Shown here piece by piece: positions 44,203 through 52,522 of a DNA stretch of 64,000 bases. The stretch is from contig JBEDEM010000003.1 of NCBI GenBank assembly GCA_041175665.1, positions 1-64,000 of the forward strand, in the 5' to 3' direction. Source of the stretch: UBA3064 sp016868095. Lineage in GTDB: Bacteria > Pseudomonadota > Gammaproteobacteria > Burkholderiales > Burkholderiaceae_E. The translations under genes and the position numbers were made by a program. How positions within the stretch are numbered: the stretch's first letter is position 1; every line of letters starts with the position of its first letter. A model generated the notes under the pieces. The model had not been told where the DNA came from and searched no databases. It saw only the letters and a list, made by a program, of their open reading frames with translations.

Positions 44203-44240
44203 CTTACGACGATTGAGCGAACTTACAACGATTGAGCAAA
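44203..44240. repeat. 19-bp tandem duplication spanning a stop codon
   Basis: Copies at 44203-44221 and 44222-44240 share 17 of 19 positions. The right-hand copy contains the last codons and stop of the second CaiB gene on the minus strand. The left-hand copy repeats the same sequence, including a second in-register stop-like TAA, just after it. A short TCAATC/GATTGA inverted repeat overlaps the left copy. Confidence 0.9.
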
Positions 44241-45356
44241 CTCCCGACGGATCGCCTCGCCATGTTGATCGATTGACGGAGCAGGATCAAATGACCCGTT
44301 TTGCCAATCAGCATCAAATGGGGGCGCCATCATGTCAATTTGAGCTTCCCCAAGCGGCATTTTCCAATAACGGGCCTGGGCATGTTTCGCAACCGCCTCA
44401 ACACTATTGATCCCACCAAATGCAATATCTGCTTCTTGCAGAGCGTCTTCCATATCACGACGGCTACGCGCCGCAAAACGCTGTCCAATCAGGGCATCAA
44501 GCGCATCACGATGCTTGACGCGGTCAGCGTTTTCTTTAAACCGCGGGTCTTGGGCGAGCGAGGCATCACCCAGTACCTGTTCACACAAGCGTGCAAACTC
44601 CCGATTATTCTGAACTGAAATGAGCAAGATTTCGCCATCGGCACATTCAAAGCCACCATAGGGTGCAATCGAAGGATGCTTCAATCCCACGCGGGCCGGC
44701 GCCTTATCGCTATAAATTTGATGCAGTAGCGGTACGGCCATCCAGTCAAAAGCGCCAGAGAAAAGCGACACATGCAAACGCGCTCCCTGACCGGTTCGTT
44801 CTCTCAAAAACAAGGCTTGCTGGACAGCCGAGAGTGCATACATGCCGGCACCAATATCGCATAGGCTTACGCCAATCCTGCCATAAGCTTGAGGCGGGCC
44901 ACTAACTGCAAGCAGGCCAGACTCGCCTTGCACCAAAAAATCATAGGCCTTTAAGTTCGCGCGTTCGCCTTCTCGGCCATAACCCGAAATATCGAGGGTA
45001 ATCAATCGGGGATGCTGTGCGCGCAAAGCTTCAGAACCGATCCCCAGACGCTCGACTGCGCCAGGTGCGAGATTTTGTATGAAGACATCGGCGTTTGCGA
45101 TCATCCGCTTCATCAGCGCCAGATCATCCGCCTGTTTCAAATCAAGCGCGATGGACTCTTTGCCTGTATTGAGCCAAAGAAAATAAGAGGCATGCCCGTG
45201 CACTGCCCGGTCGTAGCCCCGTGCAAAATCACCTTCCGGCCTCTCAACCTTAATCACACGAGCGCCAGCCTGAGCGAGTCGCGAAGAACAATAAGGCGCA
45301 GCGACCGCTTGCTCAAGTGATACAACAGTGATCCCTTCAAATGGCTTTCTCATCAT
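44223..45356 (-). CDS. CaiB/BaiF family CoA-transferase (second)
   Basis: 377 residues. ITVVSLEQAVAAPYCSSRLAQAGARVIKVERPEGDFARGYD and FLWLNTGKESIALDLK are the family signatures, and the catalytic Asp is in GVSLCDIGAGMYAL. Its ATG overlaps the M16 peptidase stop by four bases (ATGA), and a TctC-type receptor follows after 105 bp. A pairing of a carboxylate receptor with a CoA-transferase is common in Burkholderiales catabolic clusters. Shorter than the first CaiB because it lacks the N-terminal extension. Substrate not known. Confidence 0.92.
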   Translation of the reverse strand: MMRKPFEGITVVSLEQAVAAPYCSSRLAQAGARVIKVERPEGDFARGYDRAVHGHASYFLWLNTGKESIALDLKQADDLALMKRMIANADVFIQNLAPGAVERLGIGSEALRAQHPRLITLDISGYGREGERANLKAYDFLVQGESGLLAVSGPPQAYGRIGVSLCDIGAGMYALSAVQQALFLRERTGQGARLHVSLFSGAFDWMAVPLLHQIYSDKAPARVGLKHPSIAPYGGFECADGEILLISVQNNREFARLCEQVLGDASLAQDPRFKENADRVKHRDALDALIGQRFAARSRRDMEDALQEADIAFGGINSVEAVAKHAQARYWKMPLGEAQIDMMAPPFDADWQNGSFDPAPSIDQHGEAIRREFAQSL

Positions 45357-48160
45357 GGGCTCTTCTTTGAAACAAAGTCACCTGCTGTGATCGTGATCAG
45401 ATCGCTCAAACGAACATAACGTCGAAAAGCCTCATTCACTTCTTCGAGCTTGATCGATGCCCTCAAGTCCCGCATCGCTTGCAAATGGTCCACAGCACGC
45501 GAATGCTCCTCGAGCCAGTTTAAGGTCCCAGCAAGCACGGATTCTTGGGCCCAGGCTAAATTGATCTGGGCTTCGAGACCGTGCTTGGCCTTTTGCAATT
45601 CACCTTCTTGAAAACCTTGGCCATTGGCACGCTCAAACTCCTCACGCAAAGCCTGCTGCAACCGATCTAGATTCTGCGGTGCGAAAATTGCGTAAAACAT
45701 GATTGAGCTGGCTCTACCCGGCTCCCCACCCGAAAGCGATCCGCCAACACCGTAACTGAGCCCTTCCTTTTCACGAACCCGGTCCCATAAACGACCTGTG
45801 GGTGATCCGCCTCCCGCAAAGATTCGGATAGCCAAACGCAATGCCTGGTAGGCCCTTTGGTCATCAGCAAGCTCAAAGCGTTGCTGGGCAAGCCAAACCG
45901 CATTCTTCTTCTCGGGCGTGTCGATGCGCTGGGTATGCGCCCTGATATCGAGCGCAGGTCGGGGAATACGCTCATAAGCGACAAGCGCTGGACGTTTGGC
46001 CTGCCATTGCTTCCAAAAATCCGTCCATGCCCGGTTCAAGCGCTCCGATGATACATCGCCGATTAGGCTCACCGACATCGGCCCTGGACGCACAAAACGA
46101 TCCCAGAATGCTTTAACGTCCTCAAGACGCAATGACTTAATGCTTTGCAAGCTCTCCTCAAAACTGGGCACATAGCGAGGGTCGCCCTTTGGATAGCTCG
46201 AGAGCTTGGCGGCCATCGAACGGAAGGCGATGGCTTGCGGATCTTGACGCGAAGACTCGATCGAGGCGATGGCAGAGGCTTTCAACTCCTCAAACTCAGC
46301 AGCATCAAAGGCTGGTTCCGTCAAGGCCTTTAGCAGGAGCCCGAGACCATCTTCGAGACGGTCGGCAGGCAGCTTGAGCGAAACATTCAAGCCTTCTGCT
46401 CCGCCTTGCAAACTCCAGGTTGCTTTAAGCGCAGTCATCGCCTCGGCGAAATCTTTTCTGGACTGCCCAACAACACCCCTGGATAACATGGCAATTGCCA
46501 TCGAAGCCATATCGGTCTGATTTTGCAGATCTTTCAAATTACCATAGCGAAGACTAGCCTGCAGCACGACCAGATTCGAAGCGCTCCGCTTGTTTATGCT
46601 TTGCAAAACCAAACCCGGCAGCGGCTTTTCGATCTTAAGTCGTGCCTTGATGTTAGAAGGCGAAACATCAAAAGCTTCGCCCTGTTCACTTGCCCCTCTT
46701 GGCGAGAAGCCTGCCATGGCATCGCTCACGGAGGCCTGACGCTGCTCGGGCGATCTCAAGGGCTTTTGCTCGGGCTCGAAAATACCTAAGCTGCGATTAC
46801 TTTCGATCCAAAACGCTGCAGCAACCCGATTGACATCTTCGAGTTTTGTTGCAGCAATACGATCTCTTTGTTGAAACAACATACGCCAATCACCAAGCGC
46901 AATCGACTCCGATAGGTTGTAGGCTACGCGCTCGGGGTCAGCTAGCATTTGTTCATATTGGGTCAAAAAATGGGCCTTTGCCGCAACTAGCTCTTTTTCA
47001 GTAAAGGGTTCGCGCAGGAGCGACTCCGTCAGATCGAGCAGCGATTGCCTCGCCTTCTCTGTGGACTGATCTGATTTTAATTGCAAGGCAAAAATAACAT
47101 TCGAGGGTTCGGGTGCAGAACGCGCCCATCCCCAAATCCCAGCTGCAAGACCCTTCTTGACAATGCGCTCGCTGATTCGGTTATTCGGACCGCCCATCAT
47201 ATGGGTGGCGAGTATCATGGCTGGGAAGTCTCGGTGAAGTGCCGATGGCGCATGGTAAGAAAGCACAATCGCAGGCGCCTCACCGACCCTGCGCAGCTTG
47301 AGCTCACGAGCTCCTTCTTGGACAGGCTCAACGGTGTAGGTTGGCTCAAGCAAACGGGTTGGCTTTGCCAAGCCGCCAAAGGCTTCGTGCACCCATGCAA
47401 TAACCTTGTCTTGATCGAATGCACCACTCACGAACAAGGCTGCATTGTCGGGCTGATAGTGATGCTGATAAAACCGCTTTAATCGTTCGATCGATACATT
47501 TTCAATGTCAGAACGGGTGCCGATAATTGCTTTGCCATAGTTGTGCCAAGTGTAAGCGGCAGCAAAAACCTGTTGATATAAAACACCGACAGGATTGTTC
47601 TCACCGCGCTCAAATTCATTGCGAACCACTGTCATTTCAGAGTCAAGGTCTTGCTTCCGGATATAAGCGTTGACCAACACATCCCCGAGCCACTGGATCA
47701 TCCATTGGGTATTTTCATCGCTCCGGGGGAAACTTGCGAAATAATTAGTACGATCCCAGGATGTCGTGCCATTGACGCGAAAACCACGGCTCGATAATTC
47801 AGCGATGCCTGTAGGGAACTTTGGCGAACCCTTAAAAACCAAATGTTCGAGTAAATGCGCCATACCGGTTTCACCATAACCCTCATGACGCGACCCAACA
47901 TTGACTGTCAGATTAATCGTTGTCGAGGCCTTGGTCGCATTGGGATACAGAATCAGCTGCAAACCATTGGGTAATCGGTAGGACATCATGCCCTCAACCT
48001 GATGAATCGGTTGACCCGCCCAGGCTGGCTGTGTTTGAGCAAAAGCACCAGGCGCTGTCACGCCAAGCGTTATTGCCATCATGACAAAAGACAGTGTTTG
48101 CCCAAAAAGAGTGATCATTCGCCCAAAAAGCTTGGTGAGGAAGCGATCAAGCAGACGCAT
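45353..48160 (-). CDS. M16-family zinc peptidase, exported, two-module
   Basis: 935 residues. A signal peptide (TLSFVMMAITLGVTAPGAFAQ) precedes the first M16 module, whose inverted zinc motif is HLLEH at residues 102-106 with the downstream Glu in EMTVVRNEFERGENNP. The C-terminal module lacks HxxEH and serves as a structural half, as in insulinase/pitrilysin-like proteins. GVGGSLSGGEPGRASSIMFYAIFAPQN is the second-half substrate region. Periplasmic peptide degradation is likely. It lies 42 bp downstream of the TonB receptor, so read-through from the riboswitch-controlled transcript is possible. Confidence 0.92.
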   Translation of the reverse strand: MRLLDRFLTKLFGRMITLFGQTLSFVMMAITLGVTAPGAFAQTQPAWAGQPIHQVEGMMSYRLPNGLQLILYPNATKASTTINLTVNVGSRHEGYGETGMAHLLEHLVFKGSPKFPTGIAELSSRGFRVNGTTSWDRTNYFASFPRSDENTQWMIQWLGDVLVNAYIRKQDLDSEMTVVRNEFERGENNPVGVLYQQVFAAAYTWHNYGKAIIGTRSDIENVSIERLKRFYQHHYQPDNAALFVSGAFDQDKVIAWVHEAFGGLAKPTRLLEPTYTVEPVQEGARELKLRRVGEAPAIVLSYHAPSALHRDFPAMILATHMMGGPNNRISERIVKKGLAAGIWGWARSAPEPSNVIFALQLKSDQSTEKARQSLLDLTESLLREPFTEKELVAAKAHFLTQYEQMLADPERVAYNLSESIALGDWRMLFQQRDRIAATKLEDVNRVAAAFWIESNRSLGIFEPEQKPLRSPEQRQASVSDAMAGFSPRGASEQGEAFDVSPSNIKARLKIEKPLPGLVLQSINKRSASNLVVLQASLRYGNLKDLQNQTDMASMAIAMLSRGVVGQSRKDFAEAMTALKATWSLQGGAEGLNVSLKLPADRLEDGLGLLLKALTEPAFDAAEFEELKASAIASIESSRQDPQAIAFRSMAAKLSSYPKGDPRYVPSFEESLQSIKSLRLEDVKAFWDRFVRPGPMSVSLIGDVSSERLNRAWTDFWKQWQAKRPALVAYERIPRPALDIRAHTQRIDTPEKKNAVWLAQQRFELADDQRAYQALRLAIRIFAGGGSPTGRLWDRVREKEGLSYGVGGSLSGGEPGRASSIMFYAIFAPQNLDRLQQALREEFERANGQGFQEGELQKAKHGLEAQINLAWAQESVLAGTLNWLEEHSRAVDHLQAMRDLRASIKLEEVNEAFRRYVRLSDLITITAGDFVSKKSP

Positions 48161-48202
48161 GGATGACCTTTGTACAAAAATAAGACTGAAAGGAGCGAGA
48201 GC

Positions 48203-50446
48203 TTACCAGTGCGCCTGCACCGCCAAACGCAAGCTGCGTGCTTGAACAGGGAATAGATAAGTACCACCCCAATACTGGGTGGGCGCCTCACGCCAATCAG
48301 CTCTATCGAGAAGATTGTTAACTGCCAGGGTCCAACGCAAGCGCAGTTTCGGCAGGCTCTGCTGCCAAGTTAAAGCGCTATCCCACTGCCAGCGTGCAGG
48401 AAGTGCTAACGCGACATCGCCCGCCGACTCGGTTGAAAGTAAGACGGGCTTGCGTCCGATGGCGTAGATGCGGTTTTGCCACTGCCAATCGGGCTGAGCT
48501 AATGGCCAACGGTGCATCAGATGAGCACTCCAGGGCGCAACATTTAGGACCGGTGCGGCTGCTTGGTTGGGGCTTAAGGCGTCGATCAGCTTGGCTTGGC
48601 TGCGTTGCGCAGCAAATTGAAACTGGCCTAAGCTTCGCGTTTTTAGGCTCGCCTGCCATTCAAGTCCTTGGTGCCTTGCAAGATTGGCGCCACCCACACG
48701 TTCGAGGGCAGGGCCTTCGCCGGTCGCGTCCACAGAAATATCAGCAGCACTCGGTCGCTCCATACGAAAGGCCGTGAGCGCGATCTGCGCTTGAACGCCC
48801 GCGGTATCAGACCAAAGTTTGCGCAGGCTTGCCTCCCATTGCTTGCTGCGCTGGGGCGGGAGTAACTGGGCTGCATTGCGATAAATACTCGGGCGATTCG
48901 GTACCACATCGGTTTCAACACCCTCGGCATAGGATAGGTAAGCGTGCTGAAAGCCGCCGGTTTCATAACTCAAGGCCAGCAATGGGCTGCTAAAGCTTTG
49001 TTCAAACGCCGTCGCTCGCTGGCCGTCACTTCGTGCTGAACGGGCCTCAATCAAGGTGTTGCGCAGCCCAGCCCAAACAACCCAAGGCCCAGACCACTGC
49101 AAACGGTCCTGAAAAGAAAACTCGCGGGTGGAAAGCCATCGATTACTATTTAAGCTATCGGCGAGTGGGTTTGCGTCGAGCATGACCGAGGCGAAATAGT
49201 TGGTAACGCCGACCCAGTTATAGGCTTGACTTGGCTCAAGTTGCTCGCCCAATCGGGTTTTCTTGAATGCGATTGCCATTTGATGCTTGGCACCAGCAAT
49301 GGTTTTCTGTCCCTCCAGACGAAGCTCGTTGGCGCGGCTTAACCTTCGCTCGTTTAGGCTACGGTAGTCATACAAATCGGCATCGCCATTGGCACAAAAC
49401 CCCGGATAAAGGTATTCGGCACCCGAGCTGCAACCGTCCGGAAAGGCGATACGGTCATTGGTACGAAGCGCTTGAAACGAACTGGCGGCCCGTACTACCC
49501 AGTCTGCACCGAGACTCTGACTCCAACGCAAAGCACTCGCCGTTTCCTGACTCTCAAAAGGTGCTGACCAAGCCTGATCATTCAAGTTGCGTCGCGGCAA
49601 TACGGCAGGGAGTAATCGCCCATCGAGAAGGCTCGCACCGGGCACTGAGATTTGTGAATACAAATGGCGCTCGACATCCCACGTCAAAAGCCCACCGCCT
49701 GGCATTTTCCAATCGATCAAGGCAGAAAGGAACTGCCGATCGCCGGGGGCGCGCTCGACCATGGGTCGCCTCGTCTCAGTGGCGAGATTCAACCGCACAC
49801 CAAGAGCGCCAGAAGACCCGAAACGGTCTGAGAGATCCGCCGCAGCGTAGCGGGTACCACGCTCCGACAGGCTAAAAACTGCACTTCGGATGGCCTCGCT
49901 ACCGGGCCGTTTGAGCACAAAATCGACCATACCACCCGGTGAGGAACTGCCCGCAAACATGCCCGAAGCACCCTTGAGTACAAGCACCGAAGCCTTGTTT
50001 TCAAAGGCAACTGGCGCATGCCCGTTAACCGGCATGCCGTCTCGCCGATAGTTGAGCCGAGGATCAATCAGAAAGCCCCGAATCGCAAAGTTTTCGGGAT
50101 AGCCCAGTGTGTTGTATGCATCCGAAACTGCCGGATCGCTTCGCAGTACATCCGATAGAGCTTGAAGCCCGAAGGACTTGAGCGCCTCGGTGTCGATGTT
50201 CGTGATCGCAAAAGGCAGGTTTTGCAAAGGGCTCGCAAAGCCTGTCAGCGAGGCGGCTTCGGTCTGAAGGCTGCTGCTGCGGACTTCGAGTCGCTCTTGC
50301 TGAGCCCAGGCATTTGAAAGCGAGCCCAAACATAAGGCATGCACCGCGCAGATCATGCCTATGAATGGAGACTGGCTTTGTGCTTGCGCGCCTGCTTTCG
50401 ATAAAACCCGCGATTTCAATGGAGCACGCTGTTTACCTTTATCCAT
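48203..50446 (-). CDS. TonB-dependent outer membrane receptor under TPP riboswitch (probable thiamine or precursor uptake)
   Basis: 747 residues from ATG 50446. A long signal region (IGMICAVHALCLGSLSNAWAQ) precedes the plug: LPFAITNIDTEALKSFGLQALSDVLRSDPAVSDAY, NFAIRGFLIDP, VLKGASGMFAGSSSPGGMVDFVLKRPG. A 22-strand barrel follows, ending in RLAVQAHW with aromatic C-terminal residue. By motif it resembles siderophore receptors, but the TPP riboswitch directly upstream argues for thiamine, its phosphates or a precursor as ligand. A longer frame to 50569 runs into the riboswitch and is not the start. AAGGAA lies about ten bases before ATG 50446. Confidence 0.9.
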   Translation of the reverse strand: MDKGKQRAPLKSRVLSKAGAQAQSQSPFIGMICAVHALCLGSLSNAWAQQERLEVRSSSLQTEAASLTGFASPLQNLPFAITNIDTEALKSFGLQALSDVLRSDPAVSDAYNTLGYPENFAIRGFLIDPRLNYRRDGMPVNGHAPVAFENKASVLVLKGASGMFAGSSSPGGMVDFVLKRPGSEAIRSAVFSLSERGTRYAAADLSDRFGSSGALGVRLNLATETRRPMVERAPGDRQFLSALIDWKMPGGGLLTWDVERHLYSQISVPGASLLDGRLLPAVLPRRNLNDQAWSAPFESQETASALRWSQSLGADWVVRAASSFQALRTNDRIAFPDGCSSGAEYLYPGFCANGDADLYDYRSLNERRLSRANELRLEGQKTIAGAKHQMAIAFKKTRLGEQLEPSQAYNWVGVTNYFASVMLDANPLADSLNSNRWLSTREFSFQDRLQWSGPWVVWAGLRNTLIEARSARSDGQRATAFEQSFSSPLLALSYETGGFQHAYLSYAEGVETDVVPNRPSIYRNAAQLLPPQRSKQWEASLRKLWSDTAGVQAQIALTAFRMERPSAADISVDATGEGPALERVGGANLARHQGLEWQASLKTRSLGQFQFAAQRSQAKLIDALSPNQAAAPVLNVAPWSAHLMHRWPLAQPDWQWQNRIYAIGRKPVLLSTESAGDVALALPARWQWDSALTWQQSLPKLRLRWTLAVNNLLDRADWREAPTQYWGGTYLFPVQARSLRLAVQAHW

Positions 50447-50460
50447 GCTTGTCGATTCCT

Positions 50461-50478
50461 TGTTCGAACCTTCGAACA
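50461..50478 (-). promoter_or_regulatory. Inverted repeat touching the receptor's ribosome site
   Basis: TGTTCGAA and TTCGAACA form a perfect 8-bp dyad with a 2-nt centre. It ends within the AAGGAA ribosome site (50461-50456) of the TonB receptor and sits between the TPP aptamer and the start codon. It is a candidate expression platform for translational control; how it would switch with the aptamer is not evident from sequence alone. Confidence 0.4.
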
Positions 50479-50554
50479 CTGCAGAGACAAGATAAAAGGC
50501 TCGGAATACGGCTCGGATCACAGTTGAGCATGGCTGCAACTGCCTCCGAACACA

Positions 50555-50668
50555 CGCTTCCCTGCGCAAGTCTTAACTCGATCAGGTTCGAAGGGTTTTT
50601 CTCACCCGTCTGCAAGCAGACGCCCCAAAGCGCGTTAGCGATGTGGCGGTTTTACGGGACCCCTAGCG
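50555..50668 (-). ncRNA. TPP riboswitch (THI element)
   Basis: A minus-strand aptamer of 114 nt. It begins CGCTAGGGGTCC and ends GCGCAGGGAAGCG, with CGCT/AGCG closing P1. The thi-box core is intact: GGGTGAGAAAAACCCTT (J2-3 and P3 region) followed by CGAACCTGATCGAGTTAAG and the GCGCAGGGAAG tail. An additional stem (GTCTGCTTGCAGAC) forms the variable P3a arm. The first base of the CTGAGA core is G instead of C, a small deviation. It lies about 110 nt before the TonB receptor start and should turn expression off when thiamine pyrophosphate is plentiful. Confidence 0.95.
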
Positions 50669-50777
50669 AAGAGCGAACCCTAGCACATGACAAAACGAAG
50701 TCAGCGCAATGCTTAGGACTCGATTGAGGTTATCGCAAGGCGTTTTGTTCTTCTCAGGTGCCTTTCGACATGGTGAA

Positions 50778-51386
50778 TCAGTCCAAGCACCGGCGAGCGA
50801 GCATTGCTCGCACCATAGTCAAACGTTGCTCAAAGCCGCCTTGAAGCAACTCGACCCTGTCATGGCCAATCGCTGCTTGCAAAGGTGGGTACTGCTCAAT
50901 GAGCACGCGGCTAAGTGCACGCTGACCAGGCCCATCGCGCTGCACGCCGTCCGCCTGCCAGGCGATGTCATCAGCGCAGTGAAAATGGAGCCAGCGAAAA
51001 CGATAAGTTTCGGCTAAGTCCAGCATCAAGTGCTTGGCCTTGGCAAATAGGCTGGCATCGCCAAAGTACTGCAAGCTGTAAACAGCAGTCATCCAAGGAG
51101 AGGTGTCACAGATCAACACGGGACCGATTGGAGCGCGGTCAAGTCCGCAAAGTGCCTTGTCGATCGCATCGCATTGGGCCATCAAGATTGCCTCTTGCTC
51201 ATCCTGGCGCGGACTGCGCTGATGCTCCCCAACAAATAATCGCAGGGTCTCGGGTACATAACCGAGCTTGAGCGTGTGTGCCAGAGACTGTGCAAGCTTG
51301 GTTTTGCCTGTGCACTCGCCACCAAGCATCGCAATCACACTCACTTGGTGCATCGCGCCCAAGGGCTTTTGCTGCAAAGCTTGCAT
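50778..51386 (-). CDS. NadR-like nucleoside/vitamin kinase (AAA P-loop)
   Basis: 202 residues from ATG 51386. Walker A is GGECTGKT at residues 22-29. YVPETLRLFVGEHQRSPRQDEQEAILMAQ and VLICDTSPWMTAVYSLQYFGD correspond to the substrate and Walker B regions of the ribosylnicotinamide-kinase domain of NadR. Neither the HTH nor the adenylyltransferase domain of full NadR is present. Next to a PnuC permease it should phosphorylate the imported compound and trap it. Nicotinamide riboside is the default substrate, but the riboswitch-controlled receptor nearby makes thiamine an alternative. A start farther upstream would overlap pnuC by 71 bp. Confidence 0.8.
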   Translation of the reverse strand: MQALQQKPLGAMHQVSVIAMLGGECTGKTKLAQSLAHTLKLGYVPETLRLFVGEHQRSPRQDEQEAILMAQCDAIDKALCGLDRAPIGPVLICDTSPWMTAVYSLQYFGDASLFAKAKHLMLDLAETYRFRWLHFHCADDIAWQADGVQRDGPGQRALSRVLIEQYPPLQAAIGHDRVELLQGGFEQRLTMVRAMLARRCLD

Positions 51387-51441
51387 GATGGTTGCCTGCC
51401 AACCCAATCGCTCAAGAACGCTTGTTGATGGCCGATTTTCA

Positions 51442-52002
51442 TCAGCTTGAGGCTTTATTGATTGCGAGCTGCCGCTGCCATTGCCGCAAACCCACCATGG
51501 CAAGAAGCGCAAAGAGCAGATACAGACCCGCTGTTGCTTTCAAGCCCTGAAGCCAGAAAAGCCCCACGCCCATCAGGTTTGCCGCAAGCCAAAACAACCA
51601 ATGTTCAAGCCTTTGACGCACCATAAGAATCTGGGCTACAAGGCTGAATGCGCCAACAAAAGCGTCAGCAAGCGCAGCATGGCCTCCCATGCTGGCGAGC
51701 AAACCATAGAGCGCAAGCCAGCATAAACAGGCACAAGACAAAGCGGCTAACCTTGCCCTCACAGGCATGACACCAGGTGAAAACACTTGTCGGCCCCAGC
51801 GCAGCCAACCCCAAACCGCCGCAAGCATAAAAACAAGCTGCAAGGCAGTATCGGCCCATAGCTTTGCCTCGGCAAAAATCCTGAGGTAAAGCAGGCTAGA
51901 AATCAGCCAGAAAACCCAAGTGATGCGTCGACCCAACACACCGAGGCCCACAGCCGTCAAGGCCGTAAAGACAGCGAGCCACTCGATCCAATCCTGGCTC
52001 AA
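51442..52002 (-). CDS. PnuC/PnuT-family vitamin permease
   Basis: 186 residues, about seven membrane spans. WIEWLAVFTALTAVGLGVLGRRITWVFWLISSLLYLRIFAEAKLWADTALQLVFMLAAVWGWLRW has the PnuC pattern of Trp-rich helices. HWLFWLAANLMGVGLFWLQGLKATAGLYLLFALLAMVGLRQW is the conserved second half. PnuC carries nicotinamide riboside; the PnuT branch carries thiamine. Sequence motifs do not separate these with certainty by eye. Its gene precedes the NadR-like kinase on the same strand, with the kinase start 55 bp beyond the pnuC stop. Confidence 0.85.
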   Translation of the reverse strand: MSQDWIEWLAVFTALTAVGLGVLGRRITWVFWLISSLLYLRIFAEAKLWADTALQLVFMLAAVWGWLRWGRQVFSPGVMPVRARLAALSCACLCWLALYGLLASMGGHAALADAFVGAFSLVAQILMVRQRLEHWLFWLAANLMGVGLFWLQGLKATAGLYLLFALLAMVGLRQWQRQLAINKASS

Positions 52003-52044
52003 TTCGCGATAACCTCCCTACCAGGGTTTACCTCACCGACCACC

Positions 52045-52440
52045 ATGTTTCAATCACTCACAACCCATTGGACAGCCTGGCTCAGCCAGGCAAGCTTCGG
52101 ACAAATCACACTTATTAGTGGATCGATGCTTATTGTTTCCAATGTTTTCATGACCTGGGCATGGTACGGCCATTTAAAGCATCTGGCCGACAAACCCTGG
52201 TGGTGGGCAGCCTTGATCAGCTGGGGCATTGCTTTGTTTGAATATTTGCTCCAAGTGCCAGCCAATCGCATCGGTTTTGCCCAACTCAACCTCGGACAGC
52301 TCAAAATCATGCAAGAGGTGATCACGCTGGCTGTCTTTTTGCCGTTTTCCATGCTGGTGATGAACCAGCCTTTTAAGCTCGACTATCTATGGGCTGGGCT
52401 TTGCCTGGTGGGCGCGGTTTACTTCATCTTTAGGGCCTAA
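52045..52440 (+). CDS. DMT-family protein (DUF486)
   Basis: 131 residues, four membrane spans. ISGSMLIVSNVFMTWAWYGHLK, WWWAALISWGIALFEYLLQVPANRIGF, LGQLKIMQEVITLAVFLPFSMLVMNQPFKLDYLWAGLCLVGAVYFIF are the DUF486 hallmarks. It is slightly longer than usual through its N-terminus. Function unknown; it is a half-size drug/metabolite carrier fold. Divergent from pnuC with 42 bp between. Confidence 0.92.
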   Translation: MFQSLTTHWTAWLSQASFGQITLISGSMLIVSNVFMTWAWYGHLKHLADKPWWWAALISWGIALFEYLLQVPANRIGFAQLNLGQLKIMQEVITLAVFLPFSMLVMNQPFKLDYLWAGLCLVGAVYFIFRA

Positions 52441-52522
52441 GCCGGTGCTTGATCTGAGCCCGCGTCAAACGCTCCTCAAGCCCATGGCTGCGTTTTCCCC
52501 GCTTTCGCTTTAGCATTGCCTT

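Noticed and set aside
50447..50569. Extended N-terminus of the TonB receptor up to 50569
   Set aside because: These 41 codons overlap the 3' end of the TPP aptamer and carry no signal peptide; ATG 50446 has its own ribosome site.
50778..52002. TPP riboswitch directly controlling pnuC and the kinase
   Set aside because: The aptamer is 3' of these genes on the same strand, so it can act in cis only on the receptor; any control of the pair would need a separate element, and I see none at 52003-52044.
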